Source: Dryocosmus kuriphilus
Taxonomy: Eukaryota > Arthropoda > Insecta > Hymenoptera > Cynipidae
DNA length: 64,000 nucleotides
Direction: 5' to 3'
Assembly: GCA_038277395.1 (NCBI GenBank)
Contig: CM076195.1
Span: 50,093,020-50,157,019, forward strand
In this document: in pieces, positions 9,144 to 18,166 of the stretch
Layout: each line of letters starts with the position of its first letter
Numbering within the stretch: the stretch's first letter is position 1
Translations under genes and position numbers: made by a program
The notes under the pieces: model-generated
The model's input: only the letters and a program-made list of their open reading frames with translations
Databases searched by the model: none
Told to the model about the DNA's origin: nothing

Positions 9144-10962
9144 TGTAACCGTTGATATCTTATATAGGGGATACTAGAAATATTAAAAATCTGTTTAATT
9201 TTACAAGTAACTTTTCAGTTTAGGGGGGCATTGATTGATGTATGTATATATAGGGCTTTATTATTGACATGCTATCCATTCATAAATTTTTTTGTTTTCT
9301 TTTTATTAATTATCGAAGTCATTATCATTTTTTTTTTTTTTCTTTAACAATATCATCAAATGATAAAACTATTTTCTTTTGTTTTGAAACGAATAAATCT
9401 TTTCAAAATTAAAAGACCTATCCATTTAGGGAGGTGTTGTGGCAGTCCGACATACTTACATGATAATTTTAGTCTTCGGTGATAATTTGAATTCCTAGTA
9501 TAGCACAAATTGTGAGGGACGGGCCAAATCACGCTAGGCACACCCGTGAAAGGACGTCGTTTTACTAATTTGAATAGAAATTGGAGCATGTCATATATCT
9601 ATCGATGAATATATGCATATCATACGATTAGTGAGTGCGCACGCAAGGTAAATTAGGTGAGGACGCAGCTTGGGTCCGCGAATTTCGCGGTCTGCACTCT
9701 GAATTGAAGACAGATATCGGGCACTTACTTCTAGCAGCCCGCAGGAGGAAGACCTGTTGGATGCATCAGTACAATACTCGTTGAAAAATGATGCTTTGAA
9801 TTGGCGTTTATCACTTGAATTAGAAAGCGGTTTTGTTTTGTTCACGATTACCGTGATCCCGTAGGAATTTCTCTTATTTTCAGTGAAAAACTCCAAATTA
9901 AGTGATTGAGAGTTTATGAAAGGAAAAGTATTTCTTTTGACAGTTTCTTTTAAAATACCAAGTTAGGTCCTCCCTGTAACGACTTTGAATCTTTATTGTA
10001 AAGGACCTCGTTGTGCAGGAAGAATTTGACTAAATGATAATGGGTTTTCTTCAACGATAATTTCTTGTAGTGAACAATCTAATTAAATTTAACATACTCG
10101 GTCATAATCTCCCAATAACGACTTTGAACCTTTTTTAAAAAGAACCTCGTTGTGCAGGAAGAGTCTGAACTAATGTTAAAGCGTTTCATTTCAAAGGCAC
10201 TTTATTTAGTAAAAGAAATATGATCCGATTTAGTTATCATGTAACGACTTTGAACCTTTATCATGAAGGACCTCGTTGTGCATGATTTGGTGAGAAATAG
10301 TCTTAGTCACTCTGGGTGAAAGAATATCATAATTAGGCTTTATTGCACGATTCATATAAGTATTTATGATTAATAAACCATCAATATTAATTCTCGTAGT
10401 TTCTATTTCTAACAACTTTGAACCTTATTTTTGAAGGACCTCGTTGTGCAAATATATTTGAGTAAGAAAATCGTAACGTCGCTATGATCTTTCTGGTGCG
10501 TCTACCTTTAGTTTAAAAATGGGGAGAATAATGGGAAGAAGCTTAGATTCATTTAGTAATAACTTTGAACCTGATCATTGAAGGGCCTCATTGTGTTTAT
10601 GAATTTAGGACTCATAAAATTGATAAAGATTCAATCAGAATTAAAGTCACATTCTCAATTATCGCAATCATCTCTCCTCTGGGTGGACTCACAGTTTCCA
10701 ATATCTTGCAATCCGTATTTCAGTGGAATTAGTAACTAGCGATAATATGTTTAGGGCTAGTTTTAATTCACTACCAACAGTTGAGCCAATATGTATGTTA
10801 TTGGTTTCCAAGTTGTAAAAAAGGGGACAGTAAACGGAAGTCAAATTATATTCTCAATAAAATCCGCATTTCGAGTCCTAACCTACCCAATTATTGATTT
10901 AATTCATGAATTAATTAAAGGAATATCCTTTTATGATCTCCGGTTTAATTGATAATGTTACA
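9144..10962 (+). repeat. 3' LTR of element A (about 1.8 kb)
   Basis: The end is fixed by identity with 1-99. The start is inferred: TGTAACCGTTGATATC follows a polypurine-like AGGGGAGCG and resembles the TGAAACGGTTATAAAG start of the B and solo LTRs. A second candidate start after TTTAGGGAGGTGT is at about 9,438. GGGCTAGTTTTAA at about 10,752 is shared with the solo LTR (about 23,902), which supports one LTR family. Confidence 0.68.
9977..10600 (+). repeat. Five spaced copies of a ~40-bp hairpin module in the LTR of A
   Basis: TAACGACTTTGAACCTT...AAGGACCTCGTTGTGCA recurs at about 9,978, 10,115, 10,242, 10,409 and 10,558 (127-167 bp apart). Arms AACGA/TCGTT and CCTT/AAGG can fold within each copy. 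The spacers are unrelated, so only the modules are conserved. Confidence 0.78.
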
Positions 10963-11687
10963 CCTTCAATCCTGAAGAGTGAAAATTGTTCAAAAGTTAT
11001 TTCAACATCATTTCAGTATGCCTTGATGGTCAAGAGAAGCAGCAGTGTATCAACTGTGGAAATTTCCTTATATATATATATATATATGACAACATCTTAT
11101 GGTGACTACAGAGTGGTTTTGGAACAAAATGAAGAAGCTTAAGTCCAAAAATTTGCACTACAAGAAACAACGTTTGCTGTTCTTCAGGAACTCAGCATCT
11201 GTATCGAACGGTATCTTCTGGAACAAAGTGTCATGCCATTTCAACGTACGAAAGACATTATAGTTGAAACTATTACAGAAAGTGTTTGGTTTAATATTAA
11301 ATGACCTTGCATAAAAAATGTGAAATTATGTCTAAAAAAAAATTACATCAGTATAAAAAATAATTCAATAAAAAAAGTAATATTTTTTGCAATTTAATGA
11401 GGTTTGAAAGTATGTTTCTAGAACTCATGACGTTTTATAAACAGAGTGTTTGCGAAGAAGTGATTAAAAAATTACCAAATCTCAAGTATGTGAATGGTAG
11501 TTTCACAGATTAAGAGAGAATAAAAAATCATGTATTCTGTGTGTGAGAAAATTTAAATAAGTAAAAGTTTAACCATATGCTGTTTTTTTTCATTTACCAA
11601 GTTAAGGCTTCGTCTGTATGTAAAAAAGCAATATGTTTGAAATAGTAAAACTTTATTCAAAAACACTTAAAATTAATACATTGAAGC
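10963..11687. other. Unassigned sequence between element A and the Polinton integrase
   Basis: No gene is recognised. A (TA)n run lies at about 11,071-11,087. A broken + frame (about 11,088-11,300) has codons such as TTSYGDYRVVLEQNEEA that I cannot assign. The integrase-side terminus of the Polinton should lie here, but I could not see an inverted match to the polB side. Confidence 0.4.
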
Positions 11688-12510
11688 TTACAAAGTAGAC
11701 TTATCTATCCAACTATTGTGAGAGTCATCAAATCCTAACCATTTTACAAATATCTTATTTCCACGTTTCTTGAGCACCTTTTCAACAAGATAAATGTCTG
11801 GATGCCGAACTTTAGCAATTTTGTGTTCATAGAAACTACCTAAAATAGGTTTATCTTGATAATCCATAAGCAAATATGTCACTGGTTCAGTATTCTTGAT
11901 ATTACTTATAGTAAATATTTCAGTAGTCCAATTTAGTTTATAACCTTTCGCAAATACATGCTTAAACTTAATCATGCGAACTTACCTCCAACATTAAATT
12001 GAGTTTTCCCCACTACTTTCTTCACATGATAATGTTTGTATACATTAAACAACAATTTTTTCTCATTTTCTTCAGTAACATCTTTTGGTTTCATTTCAAT
12101 AGTACGATGTTGAGTATTGTTGTAAACTGAAACTAAGTCTTTCAAAATATGTAAACACTTATAATTTCGTTGTAAGCTAAATTTTATCCACATTTTATTT
12201 TTTAAATTACGATTAAATCGCTCGCAAATTGATGCTTTTAAATTACTGAATGTATAGTACAAATTTATACTATATCGCTTCATAAGATTTTCAAAATCTT
12301 CACCCTTCTTAGATTTCACTGGAAGAGCCCAAGAAAATTTTGAAAATATTTCAATTACAGTTTAGATGTATTTATATCCTTTGTTCTCTCTCTCATACTG
12401 TTGCATTTCTACAAGATCAGCTTGCCAGGTTTCATCAATGCCACGGATGTCAACATGTCTACGTTGGTAATTTCTTCTAGCCGGTTTATGCAGCTCTTTC
12501 ACCAACTGCA
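11688..12510 (-). pseudogene. Polinton integrase (RVE-type) with chromodomain
   Basis: It would insert the element by DDE chemistry. Reading from 12,510: KELHKPARRNYQRRH, then ETWQADLVEMQ with the first catalytic Asp, then KGYKYI followed by an in-frame stop, FSKFSWALPVKSKKG, then ASICERFNR with the catalytic Glu. The C-terminal part (11,975-11,688) has TNWTTEIF-like text and a chromodomain ending in IFVKWLGFDDSHNSWI. A one-base frame change lies near 11,975-11,985. The segment between KSKKGED and FENLMKRY is too short: the block that normally carries the second Asp is missing. It is inactive on two counts. Confidence 0.85.
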
Positions 12511-12830
12511 GCTTCCCCACCTCCATATTTGTGTGCGTTCAGTCTAGCTTCCAATTGAGTGATGAGCTCTGAATTTCGAAATACTTTTTTTTGAGCGGTT
12601 TCCGCGTCAAATTTCAAAATTTTAAAACCTTTATTTGTTGAAGTTTCCAGAGATTCAATCAACATAGTATTGTTAACGACTTCATCTCGCAAGGAAGCTA
12701 TAACATCATAGATAGTCTGAATTTCTTGCTGTAGCATATGTTGTGCTAAATTTAAATTTACAGCGTCATTTAAATCATGCACATCAGCTACATTGCGCAA
12801 CTGTCTTTTTTTTTTTTTTTTCGATTTCAT
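12486..12830 (-). CDS. Coiled-coil ORF beside the integrase, function unknown
   Basis: 114 codons from ATG 12,830. The N-terminus is a lysine run encoded by a 15-T homopolymer (12,808-12,822). The middle is a probable coiled coil (MLQQEIQTIYDVIASLRDEV, IESLETSTNKG, ELITQLEARLNAH). It ends by reading out of frame into integrase codons, so the true C-terminus may be lost. I cannot assign it; a fibre-like or tail-like virion part is one guess. The homopolymer also makes the start doubtful. Confidence 0.4.
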   Translation of the reverse strand: MKSKKKKKRQLRNVADVHDLNDAVNLNLAQHMLQQEIQTIYDVIASLRDEVVNNTMLIESLETSTNKGFKILKFDAETAQKKVFRNSELITQLEARLNAHKYGGGEAAVGERAA

Positions 12831-12959
12831 GATTTCCTTCAGGTGTGACTTTGAAGGCTATACCAGGAGGCCACGACTTGTAGTCTCGGCTTGCTTAGAA
12901 TAACATCTAAACACATCAATCCTCATCTTGCAAATGGTGGAAATCTTACAAAACGTTCA

Positions 12960-13954
12960 TTAATATATAATTCCAGCTTCTCTTAGTTCTTCAATAATCA
13001 ATATAATTTCATTCGTGTGACTTGGATTGCTTGCTGCTTGAGGTGCTAGAATTAAGCGCAATCCATCTACCAATTCATTCGGGTCATCCCAGTAAACGTA
13101 ATCCCATTGACTTCCCTCTCTAGCAATCATATGTTGTGGTATTATACCTTGACCTGTTGAATTTCGGAGTTTACTTCGTCTAGCTATATTTTTTAATGGA
13201 GATGCTTGAATTCATTTTTCTATAAAGTTTTTATACTTAAAACTTTTACTATCACGAACAACACTATCTGGCTTATAACTTTCTTATAGGCATTTGTCGC
13301 AATAATAATTTCTTGATAACTTTTCTGATCATCAGAACTTCTAGAGGACTCTTCAGGTACTTTTTTAAATAAAAGTTCAAGCAAACCTTTACTTTTAGGA
13401 AAATTCAAATTACCCACATGAATATGATCGTGACTGAAATTTGTCGGAGAATTTCCAATCATTAATCTATCCTTCATTAACTTTCTTACACGATATACAT
13501 TATCGAGATCTTTATTTCTTTCATCTAACAATATGAGATATTTGTTTGTATCATCGTGAGCAGCAGCAACATTTCATAAAGTGGGAGAGGTTTCTGAATT
13601 ATTTTTCGTTATACTATGAGCTGCCAACTCTAAATTATTGGAATCTTTTAACTCCTTTTCTTCTTCAGCATAAACTGACTTAAATGATAAATAATCATCC
13701 TCATCTGCAATATTCTCTTCACTCTTTATTTCCTCCTTTTTAATTGGTTCAACTTTCTTTTTTCTTTTCTCGAGATCACCAATAATTTTTTCTAGTGGGT
13801 TAACGATAGGCTTGAAAGTGTCACTCAATGCTTGCTCAACTGTCTCCTTACCCAACTTTATTAGCCTATGTTTTCGTCGAATTGCTTCAATAGCTTTAGC
13901 AATTTGTTGTAAAATATTTTTTTGCTTTTGAAAATTCTTCTCATGAGAAGACAT
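12960..13954 (-). pseudogene. Conserved Polinton protein of unknown function, frameshifted
   Basis: The reading starts at ATG 13,954 (MSSHEKNFQKQKNILQQIAK), a basic helical N-terminus (IRRKHRLIKLGKETVEQAL), then a KE-rich acidic linker. A frame break near 13,560 is followed by YRVRKLMKDRLMIGNSP and PKSKGLLELLFKK. Another break near 13,250 precedes the C-terminus with WDYVYWDDPNELVDGLRLI and NEIILIIEELREAGII, ending at TAA 12,960-12,962. I recognise this C-terminal signature from insect Polinton loci, where it is usually left as hypothetical. Its job is unknown; its place among virion genes suggests a particle or packaging role. Total about 330 residues. Confidence 0.7.
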
Positions 13955-14014
13955 GTTGATACAACAACGTCTAATGTATGAATGCTTCTAATTTGAGCAC
14001 TACATACATATATA

Positions 14015-14685
14015 TCATTTTTCTATACTTAAAAAACCATCAAAACCTTTTCTATATCTACCTTGTTAATATTTCTATGTTTATCGATTACAATGAACCC
14101 ATACTTATCATGCCAGCAAGCTAAACACATATTCTTAAATTGTAAATAAAACATATCAGTATTCACATGATCGTCATATATATGCTTCAGATTCATCTAA
14201 TCTTGTTTAAATAGTACTAGTAAATTAACATTATCACGTACAAGATTTTTAGGAATATGGGCATATGTTTGACTCAAGTAGAAGCAATCAACATCCCTGT
14301 GTCTACCCATAGAAAAGAATGCTTTTATATTATCCTTCTTCTCACACTCTACATCATCAAATACCATTATTGAGTTAGGCCGTGCTTCACTTGGTATCAG
14401 CACATCCTCATGTTCATTGAAAGGGTAGTACTCAACGCCCTCTACCGATTGTATAACTTTTTCCAAAAATTTGTATTTAGGTCGATTTAAGGATTTCGAG
14501 TATAAATAAAAATTTTCAAATCTTACTCCGTTTGGATGTATTAATAGAGTTAGTAAAGCATTTGTCTTTACACAGTTGGAGGGTCTGTAGACTATTGCTT
14601 GTACACTATTTGGTATTAAATGTCCATGCCGTTCCTCCTTTTTATCATTTTCTGGTAATTTCACAAGTTGTGCCCCAAACTGCAT
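14015..14685 (-). pseudogene. Packaging ATPase (FtsK/HerA superfamily)
   Basis: It would pump DNA into the capsid. The start is ATG 14,685 (MQFGAQLVKLPENDKK). The P-loop region reads VYRPSNCVKTNALLTLL, where the usual GxxGxGKT-like glycine before KT is Val. Walker B is SIMVFDDVE. The sensor-like FYLSQTYAHIPK and LLVLFKQD follow. An in-frame TAG at about 14,194 cuts the frame, but the sequence continues in frame with LKHIYDDHVNTDM, and after one more frame change ends near TGA 14,015-14,017 (FDGFLSIEK). It is divergent from the PLA2 gene, 84 bp away. Confidence 0.82.
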
Positions 14686-14769
14686 CTTGACTATAACTGA
14701 TGGGGTAAACTACAAATATACTACTTATATAGGTTAAATCTTCAGTCTGAACGCATCCCTCAAACAGGT
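14686..14769. promoter_or_regulatory. Divergent promoter region between ATPase and PLA2 genes
   Basis: 84 bp separate the two divergent starts. An AAATATA-like box (14,714-14,720) lies about 26 bp before a TCAGT initiator-like motif (14,742-14,746), suitable for the + strand gene. This is read by eye only. Confidence 0.35.
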
Positions 14770-15560
14770 ATGATCGTTCACGAAGGAGAAAGGTTTCGTC
14801 GTATTCAAGCTGTAAAGCAGATAAGACGTGGCAGAGGCTTAGTAAAAAAAATCATCAACAACCTACCACTTGAGTTGCACTTGCCAGGTTACCAGTACTG
14901 TGGACCAGGCACTAAACTAGCAAAACGATTAGCGCGAGGTGATCCTGGAATCAATCCACTGGATGCAGCTTGCAAAGAGCACGATATTGCTTATTCACAA
15001 AATAGGGAGAACCTTAAGGTTAGAAACGTAGTTGACAGAGCACTAGCTACAAAACCTTGGAGACGTTTATTTGATAAAGATGCGGGTATAGTTGAAAAGG
15101 CAGGTGCTTGGGGAATAGCAAATACCATGAAAGTTAAATCAAAGTTTAGTATGGGTCTGAAGAATAAAAAAAAGAAGCCTGCTACCACACTAAGAAAAAT
15201 CGTTATGGCAGCTAAAGATCAACGATTTCCGGTAATGATGCGCAAACTGTCATCAAGTTGGCGTTAAGAGGTGCACATGATGCTGTAAAAAGAGCCGGTG
15301 AAAGGAGGAAAATTAATAAGCCTCGTATTCTACCTGTTCCAAACAAGGTGGGTGGTCTTCTACTCTTTCTAATACCCATTTTTGCCGGCCTAAGTGCAGC
15401 TGGAGCGATAGCAGGTGGAGCAGCTGGTATAGCAAAAACTGTGAATGATGCAAATTCTGCAAAACACCAACTTACAGAGACTAAATGTCATAATGAAACG
15501 ATGGAAGCCATTGCTTTGGGGAGAGCTCTTTATTTAAAACCATATAAACAAGGACTATGA
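14770..15560 (+). pseudogene. Virion protein with parvovirus-like phospholipase A2 domain, one frameshift
   Basis: Related PLA2 domains in parvovirus VP1 help particles leave endosomes. Residues 39-76 hold the calcium loop YCGPGT (43-48) and the catalytic HD pair in CKEHDIAY (71-72); cysteine spacing is as in the short viral type. The basic middle ends near 15,228, where one frame change moves the reading to 15,258-15,560. That part has a hydrophobic glycine/alanine segment (LLFLIPIFAGLSAAGAIAGG), a possible membrane-active helix, and ends in ALYLKPYKQGL. In intact relatives both halves are one protein, so I read this as one gene with a single indel. The protease follows 26 bp later on the same strand. 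Confidence 0.8.
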
Positions 15561-15586
15561 CTTCATCTCAAAGGAGCAGGACTTAA

Positions 15587-16003
15587 ATGCAAGTCAAAAA
15601 ACTGAAAGTGAAGCTACCTCATCGAGCACTGACTGACGTTGATTTACTTAAATTCGCGAAATCTTTAAAAATACCACATTTTCGAGGTGTTTTTATGCGA
15701 AATGGATTGCCAGAAGGTGGACTACATAAATATGAAGGTGCTGTTGTTAACCTTGATGATAGAAAAGGACCAGGAACACATTGGTGTGCCTATAAAGAGA
15801 TTAACAATAAAATAATTTATTTCGATAGCTTCGGTAATCTTCGACCACCTTTGGATCTCTTTAAGTACCTCGGTGTTGGTAGCATAAAGTATAATTATAA
15901 CAGATATCAAAATTATGATACATTCGTTTGTGGCCATTTATGTTTACAATTTCTGTGTAATCAATTAAAATCTAAAAGTATGTATAATCTATATAAGTGT
16001 TGA
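15587..16003 (+). CDS. Adenain-like cysteine protease (virion maturation)
   Basis: 138 residues with no stop or frame break. Catalytic residues are visible: His65 in GTHWCAY, acidic Asp80 in IIYFDSFG, Gln108 and Cys115 in FVCGHLC. Gln-to-Cys spacing of seven matches adenovirus protease. It would cleave capsid precursors during assembly. The ATG at 15,587 follows the PLA2 gene by 26 bp, and the minor capsid begins 39 bp downstream, so they probably form one late gene block. It is the only Polinton core gene here that keeps a full frame with all catalytic residues, although the C-terminus (YNLYKC) may be a few residues short of relatives. Confidence 0.88.
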   Translation: MQVKKLKVKLPHRALTDVDLLKFAKSLKIPHFRGVFMRNGLPEGGLHKYEGAVVNLDDRKGPGTHWCAYKEINNKIIYFDSFGNLRPPLDLFKYLGVGSIKYNYNRYQNYDTFVCGHLCLQFLCNQLKSKSMYNLYKC

Positions 16004-16042
16004 AATATGTAATATCAAGTCAGTGTAAGGCTAGCCATCAAC

Positions 16043-16680
16043 ATGGAGGATTCATGGACACTAACATCATCGGGAACTTCTTCAATTCTGGGGACGAACT
16101 ATTTTCCACCGATTGAATTGTCTCCTTACAAAAGTTATGCGCTCGCGCTTGTTGAATTTCTAACCTTTAATTCAATTCCAAACCTACAGGCATTTATGAG
16201 ATAAATGACATACAGCGCTATCTGCAGAATGTTTTAGCAACTGAGGGTATTGAAATTCACATCAAGCCAAACAATAATACTCTGAAAAGTGGAATTTATT
16301 GCAATCGAGATATAAATTTTGAACCTGAAGATTCTATTGGTCGTTTGCTGGGATTTTCTCTACGCAGACTAGAAGCTAAAAAACTTTATAAATCTGATCA
16401 ACCGGTATCAATCATAAAAATGAATGCTATCAGAGTTGATTGCAGTATAACTGCGAGAGCATATATTAATCGGCAGAAAGTATATACTATTCACGAATTG
16501 TTTCCTGCAGTGCCACCTGGATATAAGATAGTGGAAGTACCATCCCACATCATTTACTTACCAGTCGCCTTACAGTCAATAGATCATATACAGCTCCGTA
16601 TAGTTGATCAAGATGGATATTTGGTTAATTTTCGTGGAGAAGTTATTAAAATTAGACTACACATCAAGTATCTAAAATAA
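16043..16680 (+). pseudogene. Polinton minor capsid (penton-type) protein, frameshifted
   Basis: The reading starts at ATG 16,043 (MEDSWTLTSSGTSSILGTNY), continues with FPPIELSPYKSYALALVEFL and FNSIPN, then loses the frame near 16,170-16,200, where part of the chain seems deleted. It resumes in another frame with YEINDIQRYL, PNNNTLKSGIYC, EDSIGRLLGFSLR and the long open part 16,345-16,680 (INRQKVYTIHELFPAVPPGY, DQDGYLVNFRGEVIKIRL). These motifs are those of the single jelly-roll minor capsid of insect Polintons. A coding loss of roughly 20-30 residues is inferred. Confidence 0.8.
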
Positions 16681-16682
16681 TA

Positions 16683-17364
16683 ATGGGTATTGTTTTCAAT
16701 AAAAATATTGGTTTTGGTTATAATAAATCAACACCATGCCACAAACTAATCATTCAACAAAGAGCAGTCAAACGGTTAACACCTCAAAACGTGATATTTC
16801 TGAAACATCAAGGCTTGTAAGTCAGAAAACGAAGACGCGAACAAAGAAATTCAAGATTTTTTGCGCCTACATTTGTATTTTTGTTTATCGACGTTTAATT
16901 ATTTGCTATAGAAGGGGAAATTTTGAACATTCAAACACCAGTCATCTTTGATGAATCAGTTGCTCACCGTGATGTCCATGCACATCAGCCTTATGCCTCA
17001 TCAACCTTCAATGACAGTGAAGAAATTCGAATTGCTGTACAAAACCAAGATCACTGTCTCCTACCAAGCAAAATTTCCCTTCACGTACACGGAAGATTGG
17101 TGAGGATTGATGGAATACCAGTGACTACTACAGTGTTAGTTTCTAATGCCATCTGTCATTTGCTTGAAGAAGTAAGGTATGAAGTCAATGCAAATAGAAA
17201 TTTATAGAAACAAAAATGTTGGTTTCACAAGCCTCATGAAAAATTATGTGTCTTTAGATCCTGGCCAATCACGTTCCATTCAGAATACTGGTTGGATTGA
17301 CATAAATAATAACGATCAATCAGTAACCTTAGATTATCAGATTCACGAAAATTTCAGTTGCTAA
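16683..17364 (+). pseudogene. Major capsid protein (double jelly roll), N-terminal remnant
   Basis: The likely start is ATG 16,683 (MGIVFNKNIGFGYNK), with RLTPQNVIFLKHQGL just before a stop at about 16,818. The frame changes, and coding resumes near 16,910 with IQTPVIFDESVAHRDVHAHQ, EIRIAVQNQDHCLLPSK and ICHLLEEVRYEVN. Another break near 17,200 leads to NKNVGFTSLMKNYVSLDPGQ and TGWIDINN. Homology ends about where the 141-bp duplicated segment begins (17,334). A full capsid is around 600 residues, so about two thirds is missing and I do not find it elsewhere in the window. Confidence 0.78.
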
Positions 17365-17476
17365 AATATACAGAAAAAACAATCATCATGGAATACCTTG
17401 GCATTCTGGCAATTTACCATACGCTTTAGTGCCTGTAATCCTCGAGAACGTTCTGAAAGATGCGATAAAAATTTAT
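17334..17476 (+). repeat. Left copy of ~141-bp direct duplication flanking the long-TIR transposon
   Basis: TTATCAGATTCACG...GATAAAAATTTAT is repeated at 20,664-20,804. The only difference I see is two extra A in an A-run (AAAAAA against AAAA). It abuts the TIR directly. Confidence 0.92.
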
Positions 17477-17925
17477 AAAATTTGGGGACCGAAATGTCTC
17501 ATTGACGAAAATATGATATCTTTATGTATTTTGAGTCGTAGAATCCGAAAATGACCTCCGTTTTGGTCCAGCACATCGGGTTTTTTTTTTAAATCGCAAA
17601 AACTCGTTTTTTCGAAAAATCAAATTTTTTTTTCTTGTCGCTTCAATAAAATTTCCAGTCAAAGATTCAAAACTTCCGAATACATGTTTTCTTACGTAAT
17701 TTTTGACGCAGATTCCGAATCCATCATCATAATTGAGCTAGCAATTAGTTTAAGGTCTCAAAAATGAGTCTAAACATGAAAAAAGTCGATTTTTATGACT
17801 TTACTTTGCAAGGCCTCCTCCTCGGGATCTATAACGAATTTTCAAAAAAGCAAAGGCTCATTGGAAAGCTCTTTTTCTACCCCTTCAAATGATATGTCGC
17901 GCGCTCATATTGATGCATTCCGGCC
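17477..17925. repeat. Left terminal inverted repeat
   Basis: Inverted match to 20,206-20,652. It includes T-runs at 17,582-17,591 and 17,626-17,633 and ends inward at GCATTCCGGCC. It has no internal gene. Confidence 0.92.
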
Positions 17926-18166
17926 CGAGTTATCGAATATTCAAGCAAACTGATTTTTCCGGAAATCGCACGAATACCAAATCTGGCTTAAGGATAGAAA
18001 AATACACAATAAACCGAAAGGGATTGCAAAAGCTCTTTTTTAATTGTTCTAGAAACTGCAACTTTATTTCTTATACCTATTACATTTAAGAGATGTTCAT
18101 ATATGCATTATATACATTCCAAATTCTTTCATAACAAAACCAAATAATGTACGTGCGTCATCGTAA

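Larger units (their letters stand above)
1..10962 (+). mobile_element. LTR retrotransposon A (gypsy/errantivirus-like), decayed, interrupted by element B
   Basis: The window opens in the last 99 bp of a 5' LTR. The same sequence (CCTACCCAATTATTGATTT and following, ending in GTTACA/ATTACA) recurs at 10,862-10,962, so the two are the ends of one pair of LTRs. Between them, in order, lie a primer-binding site, gag, protease, a duplicated protease-RT junction and the 3' LTR. Element B (2,621-7,773) is inserted in the protease. Reverse transcriptase, RNase H, integrase and env are missing: only about 140 bp separate the last pol-like codons from the inferred 3' LTR start. All reading frames are broken, so this is a non-functional copy. 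Confidence 0.8.

Noticed and set aside
9425..9445. Alternative 3' LTR start for element A after TTTAGGGAGGTGT
   Set aside because: It also looks like a polypurine tract followed by TG, but the start at 9,144 resembles the known LTR starts of B and the solo LTR better. It remains possible.
9977..10600. CRISPR-like spaced repeats
   Set aside because: Five copies with irregular 127-167 bp spacing in a retrotransposon LTR of a eukaryotic genome; no leader, no cas genes.
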